Below are positions 32,337 through 45,580 of a stretch of DNA of 64,000 nt, piece after piece. The DNA comes from Jacaranda mimosifolia (lineage: Eukaryota > Streptophyta > Magnoliopsida > Lamiales > Bignoniaceae). The first letter of the stretch is position 1, and the number at the start of each line of letters is the position of its first letter. The stretch covers positions 45,494,501 to 45,558,500 of the forward strand of contig CM032117.1 of the NCBI GenBank assembly GCA_018894105.1, read 5' to 3'. Under the pieces are notes generated by a model. That model saw only the letters and a program-made list of their open reading frames with translations. It did not search any database and had not been told where the DNA came from. The translations under genes and the position numbers were made by a program.

Positions 32337-33696
32337 GCTTAGTTGAAGGCAAAGAAAAATTGTGAGTCCATAAAATAATGCTAACTTGTAGGCAGTGATG
32401 GAGTTAATACTATAACATGGTTTTAGAGCTTATACTTATATTAAGCTCAATTTTGTATTAGTCAACTCAAGCTATTTAATTCATTTCAAGTTGTGATTAA
32501 GCCTATTTAAGTGCATGAAAGGTCTGTCAATGGATCGTATTTTAATTGAATTTAATATGAATTTTAGAATTTTTAATCGATTAAAATATTTAATGGATCA
32601 AATTAGATTATAAATATTTGTAATTCAAAACAAGTGGATCGAATATGAAATAAGTAATCGGATCCGTTAAAAATAAAAATTTGACTTTATAATTTCTTAT
32701 GAAATTAATACTCTTATAGATAATAATAATAAAGATTTTAAATTAAAATCTTTATATTATGTTGACTTAATGTCTATACTAATGTCTATATTATGCTATT
32801 GATATTGAACCTGTCTAAAAATAAGAAGGATACAAAAAAAAAAAAAAGATATCAAATATATTAAAGTATAATAGTTTACCTATGTATTAATACAACGCTA
32901 TATAAGGGTTTAGTATTCAAATATTGAACTTTTAGGCTAATATATGATAAAAAAAATGTTAAAATTCAAATATGACTTAAATTTACTTTATAAATATAAT
33001 ACTTGTATACAATTCACTAGGGAAAAAAAGAAAAAAAAATATAAAATCGAGTTGAATTCTTTTATTGGATTTCAGATTTCAAATATTATATTAACTAACA
33101 AAAATTATAGAATATCGGGTCGGATTCGAATATGAGTTTTAATAATAGAATTCGAATTCGAATATAATTTATTCAATTTAAATTTGACCCATTGATAGTC
33201 CTAATAAATTATTATAGCGTATATACGGGTATGGGACCATGTAAACTTAGAGATGTCAAAATAGGTTGAGCTGTTCGAATTGGCCTAGCCCATACTATTA
33301 AGTGAGCCAGTTTCTTGCCTATTTGGTTTAGTTGCAATAAGCAGGCCAGTCCCAAGCTTCCGGTTGTAGTTGTGCAGCACGAGGTTGTACTGGCCGCCCT
33401 GCATTGTTTATTTAGGAAAGAAAATTATATTGAAAAATAGACGTTGAGCTGTCACCGTCCAATGGCTATAAGCATATAACCAAACATTGTTTGATTTAGT
33501 ATTTTTTTTCCTTTTCTTTTAAATTGATCACTCATTTCTCACCAAACTTAATATATACTACAAGTTCTCCTTACTCTCTCTACTCTCTCAAACTTCAATT
33601 TCCAACTCAAATTTCAATTATTTAAGCAATTTATATAATATTCAATATATATATATATTCTTAATTCCATAAATTTAGTGTATTAAACATAATTAT
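32337..33696. other. AT-rich intergenic region, no gene seen
   Basis: Low-complexity AT-rich DNA between the PEPD 3' end and the solo LTR. No supported coding region. The open frame at 32944-33135 is lysine/isoleucine-rich noise. Confidence 0.7.
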
Positions 33697-34040
33697 TGTT
33701 ATATCCTGAATTTGTGATTTTATATTAAAATTATAATAAGAGAAAGTTAAACATTAATTTTGATGAAATACGCTTTCAATTAAGGAATTAGGCCACAGTT
33801 AAATTTTAATTTAGTTAAGGCCTGAGCATAAATATTGAAAGTCAAGGGACTTAACATTAATTGATTTTAGGGTCTAATTGTCCATAATCGAGAATGTTAG
33901 GGTTCAATATGTGACAATAAAATCTTCAAGGACCGAACTTAAAGTCTAGGGTTGAATTGTAAGACAGTGGAAAGTTTTTGGGTGAGATTGTGGGTGGTGG
34001 CAGACTTTTGGGGTTAATCCGTACTCTCTGAAACTATCAT

Positions 34041-34050
34041 TATATAAAAG
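34041..34050 (+). promoter_or_regulatory. TATA box of the putative solo LTR
   Basis: TATATAAAAG, followed at normal distance by a C/A-rich stretch suited to transcription initiation. A solo LTR keeps its promoter, so this could drive transcription into flanking DNA. Here the chromovirus insertion lies about 450 bp downstream. Confidence 0.4.
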
Positions 34051-34499
34051 AACAAACCCTGAACTATTTCTAATTCTCAAACGCAAACCCCAAGTCCACC
34101 TTACATACGAATGGCCAGAAAATAGAAAACTAATACCATGAACATCTTCCTCTTGTTGAGAGGAACACATCTATACCCAAAACCATCAAACACACCAAAG
34201 AATCAACTTGCATGGAGGAGGGTGGCAGACTTGGACAGTGGTGGTGGCGGGTTTCCTATTTTGGGTGGTGTTTTTAGGCAAATAAAGGGTAAAAGACGAC
34301 AGGCTTGCCGTGGCGAGACTTTTGGTGGCTTCAATTGAGAGAAACGTTGGTCGATGGTGGCGAATTGAAGGCGGCAGCGATAGGGTGGCTCGTATATGTT
34401 TCTGGCCAATTACTTCACATTCTGGTGGCTAATTAAGAAATTTCTTGAATGCTCACCGAAAAGATACGCACCTGTTAGTGGTGGCGGCTTCCAATTCCG

Positions 34500-34925
34500 T
34501 GTAAGGGCTAAGTAAGAAGAATAGGGGTTGGGAAAAATTGAAAACCAAGACTGAAAATAATTGCAAAGTAGATGGGAATATGGGAAGAACAATGCAGCAA
34601 ATTCATATCCATTTATGCTAAATGCCAAGTACATATATAGTAGCCTCTCATACAAAAGACAAATGACCTAACAAAATATGTTACAGATGCTAAATAGCAG
34701 TAAGATTCTTGCAGCTAGATGGCAGCATTTGATTAGTTAGTTCCAGTGCAATTTGGGCCTTCAATCGGCATGTGGATGGATGACTCAAGGCGCTTTATTC
34801 CAAGCCCTTGATCTTGGGCTGATCCAACAGTCTCGTTTTCCTCAATCTGACGGTTGTGATTAGAAAACTTAATTTTGATCCTACGACTGAGCAAAAAACC
34901 TGGGTTCTTGTCCTGGGTCATCACA
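34500..34925 (-). repeat. 3' LTR of the chromovirus
   Basis: On the minus strand it begins TGTGATGACCCAGGAC and ends TTAGCCCTTACA. It adjoins the polypurine tract. Confidence 0.92.
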
Positions 34926-34939
34926 TCACTCCCTCCTTT

Positions 34940-35130
34940 TGCAGATCCTTGTCCCCAAGGATCAAATTAGGGAAAGTGTTCCCTAATGACTAAATAATCC
35001 TCCCACGTAGCTCTTTCCTTGCCGGAATGTATCCACTGAACTAAGACCTAAGGAATAGCGACGTTGTTGCGAGGTATGAATCTTTTTTCGAGAATAGCTA
35101 CTGGGTATACTCTGAACTTGCCGTTCTCGC
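34940..35130 (-). pseudogene. Chromodomain at the integrase C terminus
   Basis: On the minus strand this reads AILEKRFIPRNNVAIP, a stop, then VLVQWIHSGKERATWEDYLV and FPNLILGDKDL. This is the group of conserved positions (VLVQW, ATWED) of the chromodomain that steers chromoviruses to marked chromatin. One in-frame stop lies within it. Confidence 0.8.
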
Positions 35131-35146
35131 CTTGTGTAGGTAGCAT

Positions 35147-37770
35147 CTACGATGGTGTATGCTTGCTTCCAATGTTCGGCTTCAACAAGGAGACGTGGAA
35201 CACTGGGTGGATCTGGCTTCCTGGAGGTAAGTTTAACATGTATGTAACCTCTCCAATCTTCTCTAGAATTGTGTACGGCCTATAGTACTTAGGCGTGAGC
35301 TTGAGATGCTTTCGCATGGTGACACTATTTTTTCGATAGGGTTGTAACTTCAAATATATCTGTTCATCCACTAAAAACATTCTTTCTGATATGTGTTTAT
35401 CAACAAAATGTTTCATGCGGTTTTGTGTAGCTAACAAATTTTTCTTTAAATCCTGTATCATGCTGACTCTTTCTTGTATCAATTTTGTGACTTCTGTGCG
35501 TGTTGTGTGTGTATATGGATTTGAGGGAATATGGGTAGGGGGTAATCATACAGGGCTTGGAAGGGTGTGACTTTAAGACTAGAGTGAAAATTAGTGTTGT
35601 ACCAATATTCAGCTAGACTGAGCCATTTGTTCCACTGTTTAGGTTTAAGGTGACACATGCATCTGAGGTAGGTTTCTAAGCACTGGTTCACTCTCTCAGT
35701 GTTAGGATGGTAGGCTGTGGACAGGTTGAGGGAGGTCCCCAATAGCTTAAAAAGGGTGGATTAGAAAGTGCTAGTGAACAATTTATCTCTATCTGAAATA
35801 ATGCTTATAGATAACCCATGCAACTTATAAATGTGATCAAGGAACAATTTAGCTAAGTGATCTGCAGTGAAAGGGTGAGTGAGTGAGTGAGAAAAAATGT
35901 ATATACTTTGTGAGCCTATCTATGACTACCCAGATAATGTTTTTCCTTTAGAATTAGGATGCCCTTCAACAAAATCTATAGCAATATGAGACCATGCTTG
36001 GGTTAAGATGGATAGGGGTTGTAAAAGACCAGGGTATGGGAGATTTTCATGCTTGTTTCTTTGACAAATATCACATTCCTTGACCCACTTAATGACATGT
36101 TTTCAAACCAGGCCAATAAAGTAAAGATTTGATTCTATTATAAGTTCCAAAGATACATGAATGTCCTCCCACATGTGAGTTGTGTAAAGCTTGAATTATT
36201 TTCAGCCTCAAATCCCCATCTTTCCCAACATAGATTCTTTCTTGATTCCTTAGAAACCCTACTTGTGATGTGTACTCAAGATAGGATTAGGAATCAACCA
36301 CCTTAGCCCTTAGAATCTGCTTAAACAAGCTGTCTATAGCATAGATGTTCTGAATTTTAGCAATCCAGCTAGGAACATGTCCTAAAATGGCCATGCATTG
36401 TGCTTGGTCCTGGTCCCTTCTAGACAGAGCATCAGCTGCTCTATTTTCTACTCCTTTTTTATAGTGAACTTCATAGTCCATCCCTAACAAGTTAGAAATT
36501 CCTTTTTGCTGCAACACTGAATCAATCTTTTGACTCAACAAATGTTTGAGACTTTGCTGATCTGTCCTGATTATGAAGTGGTGATTTTGCAAATAATGCT
36601 TCCACTTGGAGACAACCATAAGTACTGCAAAAAACTCTTTCTCATATATAGATAGGTCCTGACTTTTTTGTCCTAAGGCTTTGCTTAAAAAAGCAATAGG
36701 CCTTCATTCTTGCATGAGCACAACTCTAATTCCTCTCCCACTAGCATTAGTTTCAAGCACAAAGGGTTTTGAAAAGTTGGGTAAGGCAAGAACAGGTGCA
36801 GTTGTCATGGCAGTTTTGACTTGATTAAAGCCTACAGTGGCTTCTGGACCCCATTTAAAATCATCCTTCCTAAGCAAATCAGTCAAAGGTTTGCTAATAA
36901 TCCCATATCCTTTAATGAATTTTCTATAATACCCAGTTAGGCCTAGAAAACCCCTCAGAGCTTTGACTGACTTAGGTTTTGGCCATCCTAACATGCATTT
37001 AATCTTTTCTGGATCAGTGGCCACACCCTTCCTAGATATAATATGCCCTAGGTACTCTATCTCTTTCTTTATGAAGCTACACTTGCTCTTCTTAGCAAAT
37101 AACTTGTGTTTCCTTAAAGTTTCCAAAACTATAGCTAGGTGTTGGAGGTGTTCCTTTTCATTCTTGCTATAAATAAGTATGTCATCAAAGAAAACTAACA
37201 TAAACTTCCTTAAGTATTTTGAAAAGACCTTATTCATTAGGGATTGGAAGGTGGAAGGGGCATTACAAAGGCCAAAAGGCATTACTAGGAATTCATAGTG
37301 TCCTTGGTGAGTTACAAAATTGGTTTAGTAGATATCCTCTTTCTTCATTCTTATTTGGAAATAACCAGACCTAAGATCAATTTTATGGAAAAACTAGGCA
37401 CCATGAAGCTCATCAAGAAGTTCATCAATTACAGGGATGGGAAAATTGTGTTTTATAGTTAAACTGTTAAGATTCCTATAGTTAGTACACAATCTCCAAG
37501 TCCCATCTTTCTTCTTAACTAGTAGAACAAGGGAAGCAAAAAGGCTTTGGCTTGGTCTGGTTATTCAAGTCTCTAACATTCCCTTCATTAAATTTTCTAT
37601 TTCATTTTTCTGGACATAGGAATACCTATAGGGGCTCTGTTTCTTAGGTACAGCCTGGGGTATGAGGGATATTTGGTGTTCAATGCTACTAGAGGGAGTA
37701 GGGAAGTAGGCTATTCAAAAACATCAATAAATGACCCTAACAGTTTTTTTAGATTTAGATGTTGGCTCTC
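35147..37770 (-). pseudogene. Chromovirus RT, RNase H and integrase, broken
   Basis: Reverse transcriptase from about 37600 to 36900 (minus strand) with [17 protein letters not shown] and an intact FFDD catalytic box. RNase H at about 36780-36287. The integrase zinc-finger part near 36250-36050 has HNSHVGGHS. The catalytic core shows ISDRDKLFTS with its aspartate, and STAYHPNTERVNQ, which has lost about four residues before the catalytic glutamate. The C-terminal part 35482-35147 ends in the conserved IHPVFHVSLLKP. Several stops occur, including near 37393, 36244 and 35760. Confidence 0.9.
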
Positions 37771-38154
37771 TTATGTTACTGGTACATCTGTTATTGAGAA
37801 CAACTGACCAAATAAGCCATGAGCCCCCTTTTTGAACAACTTGCATATTGCCTTGGTTGAAATAAGCTTAAGCTCAGCTTGCTTAGTCATAGCCTTCAAA
37901 GATATTTTCTTACTACTTTTTGATATGGTCAATTTCATCTTATGGTAATTAAGCTCTATAGGAGTGTTTTGCCTCAACCAGTCTCATCTTAAAACTAAAT
38001 CACACCCAGATAACCTAATTACCCTAACAGGACAAGGGAAATCATGTCTCTGTATTTTCCAAGAGAAGTTAGGATAGATTTGTCTACTAACCATCTTACA
38101 ACCATTAGCCACACTGATCATCAATTAGGTAGTGGGCCCTAGGATGCAACCTAA

Positions 38155-39491
38155 CTAATATGCCATCTCTTCATCTAGAAAACTATGTGTGCTACCACTA
38201 TCCACAAGAATATGTAAATCCTTACCTTCTACAGTCCCTTTGATTTTGATGGTGTTCATTTTGGTATTCCCATTCATGGAATAAAAAGATAGGGTGATGT
38301 CATCCATAACTACTGGTTCCTTACTCCCTTCCTCTCCTAGCTCAACCTGGTATGCCTCTTCTTCCTCCTCAGTCATGATGAGATAAAGCTGCCTTTGTTT
38401 GTACCTATGGCTAGGGGTATATGTTTCATCACAGTTATAACAGAGGTTCTTGTCCCTCATAGCCCTCATCTCTATTGCTGTCAACAACTTCCTAAGGATA
38501 AGTGCATAGTCATGAGGTTTTAATGGGTTCTTGGAGCCACTGGGGAAAGTTTTGGTTGGATTATTGGGTTAGTTGGGTTTGAAAAAAGGCCTGTTATATG
38601 TGCTTTGCTTGTTTAGAATATAAGCTTTTTTGAGTTTGGCCTCAACAGTTGTCTTCTGTTTTTTGGCTGGTGATATGGCTTGGTTAAGGTTGGATGGTTT
38701 CAAGGCCAAAACCACTCCTTGTAGTTCCTTTTTGAGTTTTCCTATGAAGCTTGCTGTAAAAAAATCCTTAGGGTAGTCTTTGCTAAGGCGTAAGTTTGAT
38801 TTAAGGCCTTCAAATCTTTCTAAGTACTGTGGGACTGTGTCTGTTTGGCGAAGCTTTTTAAACTCTGATAACATTAGCTTCGGCGCTATGTCATCAAATT
38901 TAGCAAGAACAACTTCCATGAATTGTGGCCATGTAGGTAAGTCCTTGTCCTCTATGTAACTTTGGTACTACATTTCAGTTTTTCCCTCCAGGTTAACGTT
39001 GCTAATAGTATTTTTTGTTCTTTAGAAAATGTGTTGATTACTTGAAAATATTGCTGGCAAGTCTTGATCCATGTCTTGGGTGCTTTTCCATCAAAATGAG
39101 GAAATTCTAGCCTAGGAAAAGGTGTATATCCTCCTTGACTTCCTACAGAGACATACTCTGAAGTTGCTGGAGTTCTGGTTGGAAGTTGGGTAGATGAGCC
39201 CTTTTCTGCTGCAGTATACAACCCTTCTACTAGGAATGATTTGTTTCTATTGTACTGTTGCATCTGTTCAACTATTAATTATAGTTGTTGCTGCACCATT
39301 TTTTGTGTATTTTTCATGGATAGTAAAGAGTTTTGTAAACCATACTGCACACTCATGATTTCTTTAAATTGTTCCCACCTGTGCCTTTCTTCTGCCTTTC
39401 TTAAGGCTCTCTCATCAACCAGCAATACTTCTTGTCTCTTTTGATTATCAAGCAAATCCTTCATCCGTGTAGCTTCTGCCATCTTAATCAA
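38155..39491 (-). pseudogene. Chromovirus gag and protease region, broken
   Basis: Minus-strand frames from 39491 give a charged leader, then FPRLEFPHFDGKAPKTWI, the conserved start of plant chromovirus gag. The gag core (LSEFKKLRQTDTVPQYLERF) runs to 38569. The zinc knuckle near 38440 reads CYNCDE...HRY, so the last zinc-binding cysteine is lost. The protease active site LVDSGSTHSFL lies near 38190. Stops and shifts separate these parts (for example near 39270, 38950 and 38560). Confidence 0.88.
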
Positions 39492-39528
39492 GTCGTCCGT
39501 GGAACGAACGGCTCCGATATATACCAGA

Positions 39529-39954
39529 TGTAAGGGCTAAGTAAGAAGAATAGGGGTTGGGAAAAATTGAAAACTAAGAGTGAAAATAATTACAAAGTAG
39601 ATGGGAATATGGGAAGAAAAACGCAGCAAATTCATATCCATTTCTGCTAAATGCCAAGTACATATATAGTAGCCTCTCACACAAAAGACAAATGACCTAA
39701 CAAAATCTATTACAGATGCTAAAAAGTAGTAAGATTCTTGTAGCTAGATGGCAGCATCTGATTAGTTAGTTCCAGTGCAATCTAGGCCTTCAATAGGAGT
39801 GTGGATGGACAGCTCGAGGCACTTTACTCCAGGCCCTTGATCTTGGGCTGATCCAACAGTCTCGTTCTCCTCAATCTGACGGTTGCGATTAGAAAACTTA
39901 ATTTTGATCCTACGATTGAGTGAAAAACCTGGTTTCTTGTCCTGGGTCATCACA
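39529..39954 (-). repeat. 5' LTR of the chromovirus
   Basis: Same length and ends as the 3' LTR, with about 7% differences, most of them transitions. Confidence 0.92.
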
Positions 39955-41310
39955 TTCTGCCGATGGCAATGGTGGTTTGGCAGCGGTCTGACGAGATATA
40001 GTGACAGTGCCTAGATTTTAAATTTTTAGTTCACCCGAGCTACTTTCATGCTTGAATTCGGGCTTGGTTTGGTCCAATTGGGTAAAATCTTTTCAATCGA
40101 ATCTTGATTTGATTAATTTCCTAAATTTTAATCAAGTTAAGATTGATTAAGGTATATTCATTTCAAATAAAAATCAGGATTTAATCTACTAAGATGTAAG
40201 AGTTGGATTTGAGATTATGCAGTTTATACTATTATTCAAATGCTTACAAGAATTAAATATTTGAATTAGATATAATTGAGAAATCTTGAAATTTAGGTTA
40301 AGTTTGAATTTGATATAAAATAGGATTAGGCTTAAAATAAGTATATAACTTCAATATTCTGATCATATGAGACTAAAACATAATTAACTAGAATTAGAAT
40401 TGACGAGTATGGTCCATAGTGGACTTATGATTAAGCTTAGAAGGATTCCAAAGTAATAAATGAATTGTAGCCTTATGATAAAGGTTATTTAGGAAACTTG
40501 AATTAAGTCAAACAAGTTGGATAATATCAAGAATCAAAATAATTAGTAAGATTAGGTTGTTTAGGCCAAACGAACGATTGGAGCTTCAGTTTAAACTACA
40601 AGATAGGATTGAATGACACTACAGTATAAAGTACTTACTATTTAGACATGCGATTATATGGTAGACAAGAATTCGATATATTTAAATGTCTTAACATTCG
40701 AACTTGGAATTGATAAGGATTAATAAAGATTACGAAAGAAAAATAAATTACCAATCTCTTGAACATATATATATATATATAAATTAAGAGATTAAAATAA
40801 TGTTATTTTAATCTCTCTAATACTATATTTTGAAATGACTAGGTAATGAGGAGACGAGCTATCGGGTTCATTGAGGAAACTTCACTATCTAATATTTTCA
40901 AGTGAGGTTTATACTCGATATAATACAAGACTTCTTTGATGGGGAAGGAACTTATGTATAGTTATATGATATTTCCTTTTGTTTCTTTCTACATACTCTA
41001 ATTTGATATATCGGGCATATTATTTCATTCTTGACACATTGATCCCGCGACTCCTTCATTGAACTTGATAAATTGATTGATTACCTCCTACTATACTATT
41101 CTTGAAAAATCGATTATCAAATAATTGTCTAAGAATAATATTTTATTGAAAATTAATGTTCTTATTTGGATTGAGTTTTGAAATTCGTGAATTAAACCAA
41201 GGAATTCTCAAAATACTAAAACTATTATAATATGATTTAACTAATGTGTTATTGAGTCCATCACCACATTTTATAATGTTGACTGTGAGACAGTCTTAAT
41301 AACTAGTTGA

Positions 41311-41530
41311 TATTGGTTGTGGAGGCCGTCTCTACCGGCTCGAAATACTTTGGTTGTGGAGGTCATTTTGTTGGCACGTAATACATTAGTTGGGGAGGCT
41401 GTCTTGCTAGCTCGAAATACATGGGTTGTGGAGGTAGTCTCTACCAACCCGTAATTAATTTATGTTGGTTGTGGAGGCCGCTCTTATCTGCCTGTAAGTG
41501 ATTCTAGTTTGTATGTTGATTGTGGCACAT
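41311..41530 (+). repeat. Degenerate 36-43-bp tandem repeat in the solo LTR
   Basis: At least five units starting GTTGTGGAGG (or GTTGGGGAGG), each followed by a CT-rich core and a CGAAATAC or CGTAAT word. Similar repeat blocks occur in large plant gypsy LTRs. Confidence 0.75.
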
Positions 41531-42477
41531 ACTGGTGTTATGGCCAGTCTTACCAATCCGTATTATAATTATTCTTGTAATTCAAGATTCTCTATGAAAT
41601 ATAAATATATTAAAATTTGAGGAGTCTCTTCACTCGTATGGAACGGTGTTGAGACAGATCAAGTGACATGATTTTCACATAAAAATTGCTGATTTCAATC
41701 ATATACTATGAATTTCATGAGATAATCTCTTAAGAAATAATCAATTGCATTTTACTAAAGGTTCGCGTAAAAGAGAATTCTTTTCTTGAGCTCAAAATAT
41801 CTTCTTTGCTTCAGATTTAGAAATGAGGGTTACAGTTGATATGTCGCAGTAATCTTATCTACTATTCAAAGTTCTATTTAATTATCTGATCTTAATGTAA
41901 TTTTTTAGTTATTCATATTCAAAATAAACGTCCATTGCATGTGTACACATATAGAATTATATTGTATTGTAATCACTCTAATCTGACGATGCATATTGAT
42001 GTTTACCTCACTAAGTCATTTGAACTTACCCTTTGTGTATTGTTCCTTTTGTTTTTTGCCTTAGATTGAAGGAATAGAAGGCACCAAGAGTTTGGGCTAT
42101 TGTGCATAGTGTAAATAGTCAAGGCATCTACAAATGATAAGGATGTAACACACATGTGTAATGTAAAAATGTGTCTCTCAATAGGCTACGTCTTTATCTT
42201 TTAATAAAGTGTAATATATGGGAGTCTGAGATGTTTGACATGAGCTTTTGAGCGATTGTAAATTATGAAAACTCAGGGTTTAGCTTGAAGTTTTGCAGCA
42301 TAACTAGCTGACACAGATGTCATTAATTGACTATGATCTTACATATCATTTGGGTTATTATGGAATTGTTTAGCTTGAAATTTTTAGAGGTGCATATTTT
42401 GTATTTGAAATTTTTTGAAAATTCGATTGGAGTAACACCTCAATCAAGAGTAGGCACCTCCCAAACGAGGTTCTACA

Positions 42478-43471
42478 ATTATATTTATTAATTTTTTATA
42501 TATTGTATAGTTGTTTGAATTTTTCATACAGTCGGTTTGGTGAAGGCACCAAGTGAGTTCAATTTGAGGCTTTTTAGTCATTATTATAAAAATGAGTTTA
42601 TAGTAGTATCTATACTTTTTCGTAATTTATTCCATGTGATATTTTTGAACTTTGTTTATTAATTGTTTACAATTCTAAAAATAAGACCTTTACTGCAAAA
42701 CCCCCAAGGGTAGGGGGTGAGGTTGCCCGTTTAAGCGACTTTCCAATTTCTTTTGCCTTTCAACCACCTTGATATAATACTAGTCCACCAATTTAAGAAC
42801 TCCTCATTAGAGCCATTACCATCCTTCCCAAATCCCTCTTCCTTTGGTGCAATTGAAATATAATTTCTAATGCAATTAAATATGGAACAACACAACCATA
42901 CTTATCACTATATAATATCAAATAGCAAAAATCATATCGTTCCGCTATCCAAATAATATATGTGAAAAAAATCCATAGATGATGACGAAATACAACCACT
43001 AGATTAGTAAAAAATAACCTAGTGATGTATGTGAGAGTAAAAGAAAAAAGAAAAGCTAGTGGTATATGAAATTGATTTACAAATGGGGAATTGAGTAGAG
43101 TAGTATGTCAATAATGTTGAGCAATTTATAAGTTTAAGAAAGATAATAGGATAGGTACAATTAAAAGATACCTAGATAATAAACATTTAGGTTTCAAGGA
43201 TTTTGAGCTGGGGTAGTAGGATAATCACTACTTTATCAAAGTGATTGTGGTATAATATAAAATTGGAGATATAATCATGATAATATGGGAATAGATTTAT
43301 TTAGATTACTTGTTCAAAATGACTTAACTTTGGTTACACCAAAAATGAGTTAGTAACAAGATATAATAAAATGTAATTATAACCACTTATGAACTCATAT
43401 CACATAACACTTGCTATAATGGTAATTATGAATAATACTTAGCAAAATTTAAATTTTTTGTGAAATGTTTG
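42478..43471. other. Intergenic spacer between two retroelements
   Basis: About 1 kb of AT-rich DNA with no supported gene or recognised transposon ends. A short CCCCCAAGGGTAGGGGGTGA stretch near 42702 resembles dispersed plant repeats, but I cannot classify it. Confidence 0.6.
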
Positions 43472-43950
43472 TGATGGTAATAATTAATAAGGATAGATGG
43501 AAATATCTTTATACCCCCAGACTTCAATCAAATTGCCTAAATAGGATAGGATCTGCGTCTTTTTATTTGGGTCGGGTCACGATCCGGATGATCCCAACCT
43601 GATACGGGTTATGATCCAAAATTCAAGTTATTCATCAATCAAGGATCCAACGCATAGCAATACGCCACCTCGATTCGTACAAATAAGGACAGTTCATCAC
43701 CTATCAAAGGAAGGAATCGAATAGTGTCAGGTCAAGCCATGATTATTTGCTTTCATTTTAAGTTGTTCCCCTCACCTTGAGCTCATTTGATCACCTTTGC
43801 CACTTACTAACTTAGGCATCAAAGGACTTTAACTAAGGGTGATCTCAACTAGCCTAACGTGTGCTCTTGTGGTTAGGTTAGAGATCTAAATACACTTGTG
43901 CGGAATCGGGTTAAGGTTGAGGTTAAGACCTTGGGACTCGAGCCACATCA
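43472..43950 (+). repeat. 5' LTR of the Tat element
   Basis: 479 bp ending AGCCACATCA, followed directly by the primer-binding site. It is shorter than the 3' LTR because it lacks a block of roughly 40 bp near the 3' end. Confidence 0.92.
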
Positions 43951-43970
43951 GTTGGCCCCATCTGTGGGAA
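43951..43970 (+). other. Primer-binding site of the Tat element
   Basis: GTTGGCCCCATCTGTGGGAA. The family form is usually TTGGCGCCATCTGTGGGAA, so one base of the tRNA-pairing part differs here. Confidence 0.8.
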
Positions 43971-45495
43971 ATCTGACTTGATTCTTCGGTTGTAAGAGTA
44001 AGCTATTAGTGATGGATAGGACTCTAAGATGAACGAGGGACACTTCCATCCCCATATCGCCTACTTCCCTTACACCACCTACCAGTGCTATACACTAGGA
44101 CATTTAAGCTGAAATGGGGTAGGGAACTCTAGCACAAGACCCAAGTGGAACTCGGATAGTACAAATAAGTAGGAATGACCTAGAATGGTTAGTTTTTGAG
44201 ATGAGCTAACGATTCTAGGATAAGCATGATTGGAGAAATCGAGTAGCCATGGTGATGCCTATCCAGGTGGCCCCCGTGCTGGTAAACTGATCCTTATTTT
44301 AGGAAGAGAGATCGGGTCCTTCACTGGCCGAAAGTATGCAAGGCTTGAGGATCTCGAGAGGAACGAAGATGGTAGATTCCGATGAGGTAGGGAGTAAGGC
44401 AACAAGAAGGCCAAATTACCCACTAAATGTCTATCGAAGGGAAGAAGGATCAAAGTGGGAATCGTTAACACTGAACAGGGACGACCCCGCACTCAAGAGA
44501 CCCCAACCTTTACTCTCTAGGGAGGAGGTCAACGAGATCAGTGACCAGGTTGAACAATTGAGCAAAATGATAGATGAACTCAAGAAGAAAGGGACTTTGG
44601 CCTTGTAGAAAAAGAACTCACCATTTTCTGCTGAAATATTAGCGGAGTCAGTGGCCTCACACTTTAAGCTCCCAGACTTGCCTAAGTATGATGGAAGCAA
44701 GGACCCACAGGAACATGTAACAACTTTTGAGAACATCATGAACTTGTATGGACAATCGGATGCCATGAACTGCAGGATCTTTGTAATGACGCTAAGTGGG
44801 AAAGCGTAGAAATGGTTTATGGACACTACAAAAAATAGTTTTTCGCTACGGTTGCCTAACCGTCGGAAATAAATTATTCGTGATGGTTATGCAACACTTT
44901 GGAAACCATTGCCAAAGCTTTAGCTACAGTTTTGCAACTTTTTGGTGATAATTTTTTAGAAGTGGGTGAAATTCTACAAATAGTTGTTACAGAATGCAAA
45001 ATCCTAGCCATTATGGCTTTTAATTATGCTTCGGAAAAATAGTAGGCAACACCTTGATTTATTAGCCACCTTTATTGGCCATGTTCTAGAAATGTGTAGG
45101 CAATATTCCTTATTGTCCAAGCATGTAGTGGCGAAAAAGTGCAAGCATTTTGACTACAGTTTCCCAACCATAGCCAATACTCTAATTAATATTTTAAACA
45201 AATTACCCTCATTTTTACATTATAAAAATATTATTTATATCTATTTACATATTCATTCAAATAATAAATTTCAAATATATTAATATTCAATAATCAACAC
45301 CAACTAATTCAAGAAAACATTCAATTTTACTATCCATTAGTAATGTAGAGTCATAACTAATGTAGTTCATCATCCTAAAATCTACTCAAAGTCCAATAAT
45401 AGTCCTACGAGTAAATTGACATTACACAACCGTTAGAGTAAAAATAAAAAAGTATCACTAATCAAAGTCATCTAACAACCGTTCATCACATCATT

Positions 45496-45580
45496 TTTTT
45501 GTTTCTTCCTAAAAGTTCTGGAGCATCCTCATCACAAATCCCCATATCATCATCAAGAAAGAATGCAGGAGCTACCTGAA
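45496..45580 (-). other. Exon-like segment inside the CACTA element
   Basis: On the minus strand an ATTTCAG acceptor is followed by VAPAFFLDDDMGICDEDAPE and LLGRN, then a stop. The acidic, in-frame content after a good acceptor looks like the last exon of a gene, either the element's own or a captured host fragment. I do not recognise the protein. Confidence 0.3.

Larger units (their letters stand above)
34500..39954 (-). mobile_element. Ty3/gypsy chromovirus nested in the solo LTR
   Basis: 5455 bp on the minus strand. LTRs at 39529-39954 (5') and 34500-34925 (3') are both 426 bp, TG...CA. Flanks TTCCG (34495-34499) and TTCTG (39955-39959) are a 4/5 match to a 5-bp duplication. The primer site next to the 5' LTR reads TGGTATATATCGGAGCC. 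The polypurine tract AAAAGGAGGGAGTGA lies at about 34926-34940. Order gag, protease, RT, RNase H, integrase, chromodomain identifies a chromovirus. The LTRs differ at about 30 of 426 positions (about 93% identity by eye), so it is old. Confidence 0.93.
33697..42477 (+). mobile_element. Probable solo LTR of about 3.3 kb, split by a chromovirus
   Basis: Begins TGTTATATCCTG at 33697 and ends GAGGTTCTACA at 42477, with identical 5-bp flanks ATTAT (33692-33696 and 42478-42482). Removing the nested element at 34500-39954 and its duplicated target leaves about 3.3 kb without coding regions. Internal features fit an LTR: TATATAAAAG at 34041-34050 as promoter, a degenerate tandem repeat at 41311-41530, and a terminal stretch with AACACCTCAATC and GGCACCTCCCAAACGAGG as seen in large plant gypsy LTRs. 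The flanks are AT-rich, so a chance 5-bp match is possible. No second LTR or internal domain is in the window. Confidence 0.6.
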
